Origin: Phytophthora hibernalis
Lineage: Eukaryota > Oomycota > Peronosporomycetes > Peronosporales > Peronosporaceae
NCBI GenBank assembly: GCA_012656075.1
Contig: JAAKBF010000323.1
Span: forward strand, 1 to 64,000
DNA: 64,000 bases
Direction of reading: 5' to 3'
The position numbers were made by a program, and so were the translations under genes. Positions 55,401 to 64,000 of this stretch are shown here, one piece after another; position 1 is the first letter of the stretch, and the number at the start of each line of letters is the position of its first letter. The notes beneath the pieces are model-generated. The model saw only the letters and a list, made by a program, of their open reading frames with translations. It was not told where the DNA came from and did not search any database.

Positions 55401-58400
55401 TTGCTGCTGTCGAGTCCACACAGAAACGTTTCGATGGCACAGCGTCTACTGACGTAAAAGTTCGTGCTTCTTCGCAGTATACAAAGACTACATTTGCGCT
55501 ACGCAATACATCCTTGATCATTCATGCTAATCAGGATGAGGCCCATCCAATTGGTGATTTATTGATTGTGAGCGGAGACCCAGTTGATCCGACGTGGTTT
55601 AGAATAAAAGCACGAGTAGCACACGGAATACTGTCTACCCCAATCAACGTTTGCTGCGTGGATATACACAAGACGAAACACGAAAATGAGCTCGATGTGG
55701 TTGGGTCTGCCCTAGCATTAAAGCGTGCACTTGCTGCAACTCGTTTTCAGAGCAACCCTTCCTTCTCAGGTAAAGATTTGTTGGAGGTGACTATTGCCCA
55801 TGTTCAATCCGACCACAATCTGTTGAACGTCTCTTTCATCGTCCCGATTGAAATCGTTCCTGCCAAGCACGCATCATCTAACCTGCACCAGCAGCGTCAC
55901 GGGAAAACGGTGACAGCTCATTCTTAGACGAAGTTATCTACGATCCAACAGAATACGAGGAACAGTTTGGGAACCACTCGCTAGTATTTGATGACATGAA
56001 CAGCGTGTGGGGTCAGTTTGATTCGGAAACGGTAGTCCAATTGACCCCTCCTCAGCCATCCACACCGACGTCACAAGATTTGAATTCGATTACAAGTTTT
56101 GTAGGTGTGCTGCGACCCACCAAAACATTATCGACTTCGAAGCTACGGCAGCAGTTCCACTAATACACATTGAAAGATCTATCGAAGGTAAGTCGGGTAG
56201 TTTAAATGTAGCCAAAGCTTGCATTGGCATACGACTAACGCAGTTTGTGCGTTGCTAGGACCCCTATCATCACAGTATTGGCAAGTCATCACTCTTGCGC
56301 TAGAGGTCGGAAAAGGCTGGAACATCCCAGGAGTATCGGTTGGAAGCGCTAACTCCTGGGGTGGTAGCAAGCGACCGCTACTCCGTGATGACACTGTAAT
56401 GCTGGAGATTAGCGCAGACATCGGATCACTCCTTTTATCTGAGTGGGATGGGCTAGAAATGCTCAAGGGTCGAGAAGGCACATACACTACAACAATTTCT
56501 GTCTCTGGTAAGATGGACAGCTTGAACGCTGCGTTGCAAACCCTGCGCTACCAGTGCACTGAGGGCTGTAACAAGCAAGCCACGATCACCTTTCAAGTCA
56601 GAAATCCTCTGGCACCGCCACCTGGTGTTTCGCACACGAGATTAATTCGTATTGACCAGATCTACGACGTTCCTGTTCCACGTCATCGCTAAAACGAGTT
56701 TGTATTACAGTTCAGAGGATGCAGCTTTCCAGTTCCCCGATCTCGCTCTACAGTTTGATGATAATAAAAATATCACTCGTGAAACAATTAAGTATTCGAA
56801 GGCTGAACAGAGGACACAGCTGTGGAGTGCCGAGCTGTTACCGACAAACAAAATACGCGTACCCTCGATCCTATTTAGACGATAAAAGGCATCGGTGGGT
56901 AGCAGATTTTGTTGGTAATAAACTGCCGCGATGTATGCAGAAGATGGGGAATACATTTTATTTTGCTGGAAGTGATGAACAACACGGTGAGGAGCTATGG
57001 GTATCGGACGGATCATCGCCAGGAACTGGCATATTAATGGATGTGGTTTCTGGTCAGGAAGAATCGTCGCCGGCAGGCTTAGTGACGCTAAATGGAAAGC
57101 TCATTTTTACGGCTTCTGGAGTGGACCTTAAGAATGGAAGAGAGCTATGGGTAAGCGATGGAACAGCAAAAATACCTATCTGGTTGCCGACATCAGGCAG
57201 GGCCCATTAAGCTCAGACCCGCAATTTTACACTCTGTTTCAATCCAAGTGGCTTTTGTTTCAAGCCGAGACAGACGAGTTCGGTGTTGAGCTCTTCAAGA
57301 CGGACGGAACCGCAGCTGGAACAGTCATGGTGGAGGATATATGGCGTGGACCTCGAAGTTCCAAGCCGAACTATTTTGCCGAGTGGACAGCTAGTGACGG
57401 TCGGGCACGCATGTATTTTGCTGCTACATCTGACAGTGGTCGCGAGCTCTGGGTATCGGACGCATTTTCTAGCTTTAACACGGATAGGAACAGGAAGCCA
57501 CAAGGTTCGAATACTCCAGTCGGTACCCTTATGGTTAGTGACATTTGTACTGGAGAGGGCTCGTCAAACCCCGATATTTAGTGGCGATGGGTGCTGCAGG
57601 ATTATTTTTCTCAGCCACAGACTGCATTCATGGTCGGGAACTGTGGTTCACTGATGGTTCACGAGCTGGAACAAAAATGGTAAGAGACCTGCACGTGGGT
57701 ACAAATGAGGGGTCTAACCCAACACATTTGGTTGCGTTCAATGGTAAAGTATATTTCCAAGCGAATGCCGATGTGACGACAGGCTATGAATTGTATGTGA
57801 GCGATGGATCAGCAGCGGGTACGGTGCTACTTGTTGATCTTGTACCAGGCCCCTAAGCTCTGCACCGGCATTACTATCGGTTGTAGGGCCGATCACCATA
57901 GCTGATGGAACTACCAAGAGCCAAGGACTCGCTTTTACTGCGATTGACTCGGCTGGGCATGAAAACATTTGGTTATCTGATGGTACGACGCAGGGTACAA
58001 CGCCGATTCTGGATAATATTTTTCTTCTCGACCACGATTTAATTTTTAGTTCAGGGATATCGATGGCCGAAGTCAGCATTTGTTCGAGTTTGGCAATGCT
58101 ATATATTTCACCACGCACGATTATTCAACTGGAAAGGCGATACGCCGCCAAGAAAGCTCGACTCTATACGAGATCGATATACGAGTCAGCTACGGCACGG
58201 TTTCCGTATTGAGCTCTGACAGCATTCCAAATCAAGACCAACTCCTTCACAAGAGCGGTAATCCTGCACTGAAGTTAAGAGGCACTGTAAGTAACCTCAA
58301 GGAAGACTTGAATCGTTTGATTTACGTCCCACCGCAAAACTGGAACGAAGAACAATTTCCTGGCGGTCACATCGTGGAGTGGAGCTTTGTGGTGTCATAT

Positions 58401-61400
58401 GAAAATAAGTCGAGTGAATCATTTGCGGAACTTGTGGTGACTCCGCAGGTGGATGCTCCTGTTATCATTGTACCTCAAGCTCTCGAAGATCCCTCTCACT
58501 ATATGAGCGACTACCTTTCAGTTCTAAGATTGGAGTGTTTGCCGTTAGTGGTTGACGAAGACACCCCTTTAACACTCGATGGATTCTCAGTAAGAGCTGC
58601 CGATGTGACACCAAGACAGCTATCAACTACTGATCTACTCGAGCTTACTCTCTCTGTTTCTCATGGGATCATTACTCTCGGTGATAGTTTGTGTCCTAAC
58701 TGCATCAGCAAGTTCATGGGCCCGCAGTCCCTTAAACGCGTATCGGTTAAAGCAACGGTGGACTGTCTGATCAGAGTACTGAAAACTATAACTTACGTCG
58801 GAGAGCCAAACTTTAGTGGGGCGGATCAACTGAAGATTCGAGTGGAGTATGCACGGGGATCGGACACCGCATTCGACGAGGCTTTAATCCCTATTATCGT
58901 GGTAGAACTAAATGATGCGCCGTATATTGATGTAGCCTCGGTCTTCTACGAGGCAGAGGAGGATATCCCGCTACTGATTGAAGACCTACATCTTCAAGAT
59001 CCTGACACACAGGATAACCCAATCCGTGTAACCATGGAAGCTAGTAATGGATACCTGGCAGTTCTGAGGTTCAATGGGGTGACACTGTCAACTGAAACAG
59101 TGAAAGGTACCAGCACGGAAGCTACTAAATTAACTATAGAAGGGACGCTGTGGAACGTTAACGCTGCCATCGCCTCTATCATTTACACTTCAGCTAAAGA
59201 CTGGAACAGTTTGCAGTTTCGTCCTGATGATGCACGTACCACAATGAACGGCTTTGATACTATTACCATTTACTCGACAGACTTCTCGCCGTTCAACGAA
59301 TCAAGTGTATCGGTTCTATTCGTTTACGTAGAACCAGCTCCCGATGCTGTAGTGATTGAAATCCCTACGAATGATGAAACGAGCGTTTATGCTAACGATC
59401 CACCAGGACAGCTTCGTGGGGATGAGGATACCTGGATTGACGTAAAAGGTTTGGCGTTCTCCAGTGCAGATGAAACTCCTAGGATGACCCTGACTGTTTC
59501 ATTGTCCGTGGGTCACGGAGTCATCACTTTATGGGATCTACGTGGTCTCACATTTCTTGAGGGGACAAACGACAAAGACAGCACTATCAAATTCAAGGGA
59601 ACGTTTGCCAACGTGAACGCATGTGTCGGTCTACGCTATCTTCCCAACAAAAATTTTCACGGCGTCGACTCGTTAGTAGTAAGTGTCAAGGCGGTTGATG
59701 AGTACACCCAGCAGTATACTCCTTCATCTTCTGTCGATGTTGCCATAACGGTGAACCCCGTGAACGATGCACCATTATGGAGTATTGGATCGTCAACTGT
59801 TCGGGAAATACAGCAAGGCCAAGCTGCAAGTATCAGAGGAATATATTTTCAGGATATCGACATTGCTACCCACAATTGTGCTGTCGATTCATGTCAGATG
59901 GATCTCATTGTCGAAGCCAGCAATGGGTTTGTGACAATGTCGGATCAAATTCCTCCTTCGTTTTCAAACGACGTGGCCCCCAAGAGAGTAGCGTACCTGA
60001 TAATTTCTGGAACGCCCGATAAGCTGAACAGAGTGCTCGCAGAAATGACGTTCGAGCTCGCTGGGTCAGAATACTATCGCGCCGATCACCCGAGTCGTAG
60101 TGACATCAAACTACAACTGACCATCGATGACCGAGGTACTTTCGGCCGGGGTGGCCCTCAAGTCAGCACTACGACGATAGTATACAGTCCTGTTATGTGG
60201 TCTCGCTATGATATGTTGATAGTTGCCCCCGAAAATGTTCTTACACTGGACGAGGATGCCATTTTTGTTTTCAACGGAGACTTGCAACTGGCCGACCCAG
60301 ACGCGTCTCGTTCGTTTCAAAATCTTCTGGAATTAACGGTCACGTGCTCGCACGGCACTTTCGCACTCAGCAGCAGGGCAAGTGGAGTACAAGTGCTACG
60401 AAACGATTCAGACGGTGATATCGTACTTCGAGGCTTTTTCGCGCAGTTGAACATGGCTCTGAATGGTAGCTCCTATATTCCTTCGATAAACTGGTATGGA
60501 TCAGAGCACATGTTGCTATCGGTTGTAGAGCTGAATCACCCTGATAAATCTGGAGGAGGTGCTGTTGCCTCCGTTTTCCTGTTCATTACTTCAGTTTGCG
60601 ATGAACCTCATTGGAGTAGTTTATCGCGCATGACGGAACCGCTCACGGTGAAAGAAGACGGATATCTTTTGATCGATACCATATCACTGACAAATCCGGA
60701 TCTAGATGATGGGCAACGTGAAGTCGAGGTCTCAATTGATGTTAATCACGGTGGTGTAATGTTATCAATGACAAGAGGTCTTCTTATTCAGCAAACAGGA
60801 TACAGCACATCAGAAGATAGACTAAACGCCCAGCATGCCCCAGCAGTATATTTGTATTCCGAATCACGTCTATTTTTCAAGGATCTAGTTTTCCGTGGTA
60901 GAGTGAGTGATGTCAACGCAGCCTTAGAGGGAATGATATTCAAACCCTGGTTAGACTACAATTCAGATGGTTTGCCTGTGGACGAAATATCATTCGTCGC
61001 CACAAGCGTTTGTGGTAGCTCCGCACAGAGTGCAAGCGCTATCACGATTCAGATCGCCATTATCGCGGTTAATGACCCTCCAGTTCTAGTATCGCAGAAC
61101 TTCCAGCCCATTCCACTAGCATATTCTGCTCGTGATCTGAGCGATGTGGCGTTGCGATCGTCAATTGAAGCAGTCGAAGATTTACCTCAGCCGTTGGAGT
61201 TGACGGAGCTATATGACCCCGACTTCGACTTCCGCAGCAATGATCTCCGAGTTCTAGTAAATATTTCGTGTATTCACTGCACGGTGACGTCGGAGCATTT
61301 ATCACAATCTTCTGAGGAGCAAGCGAGCGATATGATTGTCGTGACAAGAAACTGGAGGGAGAGGAAGGCGTTCAGTTCATAGTGCACGGAAACCTCCCGT

Positions 61401-64000
61401 CTTTAAATGATGCTCTGATGAATGAACTAATCTTCGAGGTGCGCACAATTTCAACGGGAACGCTTTCGTACTGATTGAAATATCTGATTTGGGGAATTAC
61501 GGAGAGGAGGTGAGCAGCGCGCCATATTTGTGCTGTGCGTCAACGTAAAACCAGTAAACGATATGCCGCAAGTCCACCTGCCCCAATATCAATCGCAGGA
61601 GCCTGTTCTTCAGCTCGATGAAGGTTCTTCAGTGCTGATACAGGGAGCACCTGCGCTTTCTGCAGTTTCGATAGCTGCTACACGCGATACGTCGATCTGG
61701 AATGTGATGAGCGTTAGCCTACTGGCGAGTACGCGGATACAGACCTTACATCATTTTTCAGGCCCCGGAGCACTCGCATCATCGTTTCTCGTAGAATACA
61801 AAGGGACTCTTCTTTTTCTGGTCGAGATTCCGATCTCGGTCAGGAACTCTGGAACAGTGATGGTACAGCAGCGGGGACCATTCTACTAAAAGACATTTTC
61901 CCGGGAAGTGGAGACTCCAGTCCGTCTCACTTGACGTTATTCTCGACGGATAATCGCGTTTACTTTGCCGCGAAAGGACCGCATTTATCGTGGTTACTCA
62001 AGGATGATTATCAAGATACATGCCAAAGTTTTCGGCCGAGCTCTTTTAACTCGAATGTTTATTTTACTGTTGCAGCACAGAACGTTTGGGACCCAGACGA
62101 GGTACGTGAAATCGATTTCTGTTACATTTTACTCCTTCTGATGCAGTACGCTTTTCCTTGTTGAATGTACAGACGTACGATTGCCCTCTTGGATTCCACT
62201 GGATGTCCACTTCTGAAGCCTACGAAGTGTTTGTGGGGACGATTGCATTTGAAGGCTACAGTGAGGAGCCCTTCACTTACTTTGATCAGTGTGGGTGGCA
62301 CGGATATGGGTGGGGAGGTCAAATGCGAAAGTACTTCCGGTTTTCCGACTCCAAGGTACGTTTTTCTTGGTTCATTTGTTTTTGTCCATGCATTGCTGTT
62401 GACCAATTCTCGTTCATTTTGTAGACAACTGGCGCCTTCAAGCATGCTGGGTTTCGAGACTCGTATCGGGTGGACACAGGTTTCCAAACGGACTTGTTTG
62501 CGGGGATTGTATGCTATCGAGAGCGGCCAGCTTATCAAGTTACCTGGGGGACACAACTGTGGGCAACCGATGGAACGGCAACGGGTACGCAGCGGGTTGC
62601 GCGTATATCAACGGACCCTGAGGATCGAATCCTTCCCATTTTGTTGAGCTCAATCAGCGTCTATATTTCCAAGCAAGTTCCACTGACTTTGGAACAGAGT
62701 TGTGGTCGACCGACGGTACCAGAGACGGCACCTATCTCGTCGCCGATATTGAATTTGGGTCTCGCAGTTCTGAGCCACAGCTTCTCATCGCATTTGATTC
62801 ACGAGTATTCTTCTCTGCAAAAACTCACGACTATGGTCGAGAACTCTGGTTGTCAGACGGTAATCGGCGACTCGACTTCAGTGAAAAACACGCGACAGTG
62901 GGGACGGGGTTGTTGTTTGATATTTGCCTAGGATCGAAATCATCCTCTCCTCAACATTTAACGGTACTAAGTCCCTGACAGGACCTCCATTGTTGCTTTT
63001 TCAAGCGGACGATTGCATACACGGACCCGAACTCTGGTCAACGGATGGGACCCGGGCAGGGACAAAACTGGTTCTTGACATCCACAAAGGTGCTACAGGC
63101 TCGCTTCCAGTCTACTTGACATCGTTCGCAGGAAAGGTCTACTTTCAAGCAGATGATGGGACTCACGGAGCTGAAATGTGGACAACGGACGGATCTTCTA
63201 GCGATACGGTCATGTTGGTCGATATTGCGCTAGGAGTATTGGGCTCAAAACCCAGCTTTTTCACGATATTCGACAGCGTCAACACTCCACCGGGAGTACT
63301 CATTTTCACTGCACAAGCAGAACAAGATCGCCTCACAGAGTTTTGGCGGTCAGACGGAACCATCGCTGGCACTACGAAACTGTTCCCGGATTCCCGCGAG
63401 ATCGTGGAAATCAACACGGATTCAATGAATCTTCAGCTTGTTGGACACAAGTTGGTAACGATTCCGTCATGGCCAACCAGCTTCTTCTTTCTTGGTCGAC
63501 AAAGTGCCCAGACAGCAGATCGACCCAGTGCGACGAATGCCGAGGGCATTGCCCAAACAAGGTCAATCACTTTGCAAGACATCGAATCCCTGCAAAACAA
63601 GCGGGAGCTAACGGTGTCTCTGAATTGCTCGAAGGGCTGGTTAAGTTTCGGGCGACAGTGCGACGGTGTGTCGTTAAGTTTGGATGACGCCCTTGACAAG
63701 AAGAAACCAGCAATTGTTACGCTGAAAGGCTCTCTGAACGCACTGAATTGCGCTGTGGAGAAGGTGACGTTTCATTCTAAGCCCCAGGAGAATGGCTGGG
63801 ACGAGATTCACGTGACTCTCAGCCAAGTTGCGTCAAGCGAGGAGAATGGCACCTCAAATTCTTATGACGATGCTGAGCGAGACAGCAGCTACACCATCTC
63901 GAAACGCATGCTGGTCGAGATTCGTGCAATCAATGACCCCCTATCATTACCATGAGCTCGACATTCTACGCTCCTCTGCGACAGTGGGTGGTGCTCGGAG
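49402..64000 (+). CDS. Giant secreted/surface protein: cadherin-like repeats and two ELWxxDGT blocks (partial)
   Basis: The gene starts at ATG 49402 with a signal peptide (MKIAWIAWLLVWSLSWGHA) and runs off the right edge, over 4,700 residues. Frame-keeping introns are at 49483-49541, 49647-49713, 49893-49924, 52859-52939, 56188-56258, 62102-62172 and 62356-62424. The product alternates cadherin-like tandem repeats (typical elements: SxDEDT, VSHGxxxL, GxLxxVNAAL, Y-P--NF-G-D-L, VNDPP) with two blocks of ELWxxDGT repeats. This architecture suggests a large extracellular adhesion or wall-associated protein; I know no assigned function. At least 15 single-base shifts (e.g. near 50330, 50440, 51920, 52235, 53170, 54480, 55922, 57170, 57570, 57853, 61350, 62870, 63940) split it into open frames. 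It is divergent from CNNM. A membrane anchor, if any, lies outside the window. Confidence 0.85.
50451..55927 (+). other. Giant protein: first cadherin-like repeat region
   Basis: Frames 50451-51995, 51920-52297, 52210-52858, 52940-53205, 53181-54512 and 54389-55927 succeed each other with single-base shifts. Repeats are divergent but show the same plan, for example GDADNINAALKELRYQAP and NFNGIDEIVFKAH followed by VNDPPTF. Long spacers with many Asn-x-Ser/Thr sites suggest glycosylation. Cysteines are sparse. No catalytic motif is visible. Confidence 0.65.
56915..58080 (+). other. Giant protein: ELWxxDGT block 1, seven repeats
   Basis: Seven copies of the E-L-[WFY]-x-x-D-[GA] motif occur at about 56993 (ELWVSDGSSPGT), 57137 (ELWVSDGTAK), 57288 (ELFKTDGTAAGT), 57443 (ELWVSDAFSS), 57638 (ELWFTDGSRAGT), 57787 (ELYVSDGSAAGT) and 57965 (NIWLSDGTTQGT). 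They are 48-66 residues apart and each is preceded by a YF-A beta strand. Seven repeats of about 50 residues would suit a seven-bladed propeller, which is an inference. Confidence 0.8.
58080..61382 (+). other. Giant protein: second cadherin-like region, 1,100 uninterrupted codons
   Basis: This is the longest clean frame of the window. It contains about eight tandem repeats of 100-150 residues. Each has an acidic start (VDEDTPLTLDGF, GDEDTWIDVKGL, VKEDGYLLIDTI), a strand ending in SHGIITL or GHGVITL, a segment GTFANVNACVGLRYLP, a G-D-L strand and a closing VNPVNDAP or AVNDPP. This matches cadherin-like tandem repeats of about 95 residues that bind Ca2+ between domains in other proteins. The unbroken length argues for selection on the gene and against pseudogene status. 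Confidence 0.85.
61790..63430 (+). other. Giant protein: ELWxxDGT block 2, seven repeats with an inserted module
   Basis: Motifs lie at about 61842 (ELWNSDGTAAGT), 62553 (QLWATDGTATGT), 62695 (ELWSTDGTRDGT), 62842 (ELWLSDGN), 63028 (ELWSTDGTRAGT), 63172 (EMWTTDGSSSDT) and 63340 (EFWRSDGTIAGT). Between the first and second lies a different module (see 62173-62520). Two introns (62102-62172, 62356-62424) and frame changes near 61800, 62650 and 62870 break it up. A cadherin-like repeat resumes at about 63540. Confidence 0.8.
62173..62520 (+). other. Cys/Trp-rich module inside ELWxxDGT block 2
   Basis: Across the intron at 62356-62424 the frame reads CPLGFHWMSTSEAYEVF, then DQCGWHGYGWGGQMRKYFRF, then TTGAFKHAGFRDSYRVD. 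The pattern of Cys, Trp and Gly is dense and flanked by introns on both sides, as in a shuffled exon module. I do not recognise the fold. Confidence 0.6.

Overview
The window is eukaryotic and most likely oomycete (Phytophthora-like). The host genes have short GT-AG introns and tight spacing, and the interspersed elements (Ty3/gypsy, Copia, DD39D mariner, pogo, PiggyBac, hAT) are of types common in oomycete genomes. I could run no search, so the genus is an inference.

Layout. (1) 1-13653: a tandem satellite of units 539-554 bp long. Each unit carries one tRNA-Glu(CTC) gene, giving 25 copies, of which 23 are identical and intact and 2 are damaged. The array runs off the left edge and stops abruptly at a retroelement. 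(2) 13654-42330: about 29 kb of nested, decayed transposons. In order these are gypsy-1 (+); gypsy-2 (-), split at a TTAA by a PiggyBac-end element that itself holds a mariner; a Copia remnant (+); a hAT element (H1) split at a TTAA by a large PiggyBac element with an intron-bearing transposase; and gypsy-3 (+), split by a hAT copy (H2) that holds a second, inverted hAT copy (H3), which holds a pogo element. Target-site duplications and protein continuity across the gaps support most of these nestings. (3) 42453-64000: host genes. A J1-crystallin/ADP-ribosylglycohydrolase-like protein (-) lies divergently from a small two-exon membrane protein (+). Next come an RNA cytidine acetyltransferase of the NAT10/Kre33 family (-) and a six-exon CNNM/CBS-pair membrane protein (-). 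Last is a giant secreted or surface protein (+, over 14.6 kb, running off the right edge) with cadherin-like repeats and two blocks of seven ELWxxDGT repeats.

Quality caveat. Almost every long conserved gene here needs single-base shifts, often in homopolymers, to read through: about five in NAT10, two in the glycohydrolase, one in CNNM, and 15 or more in the giant gene. Splice junctions otherwise keep frame. This pattern fits residual indel errors of a long-read assembly better than simultaneous decay of all the genes. It also means that single-base differences between tRNA repeats should be treated with care.

The most unusual items are the tRNA-Glu satellite; the PiggyBac element, whose introns carry the same CATGTTGTA/TACAACATG motif that forms a perfect palindrome near its left end; the opposite-orientation nesting of two hAT copies; the chain of hairpins in the outer hAT copy; and the giant protein with two seven-repeat ELWxxDGT blocks.
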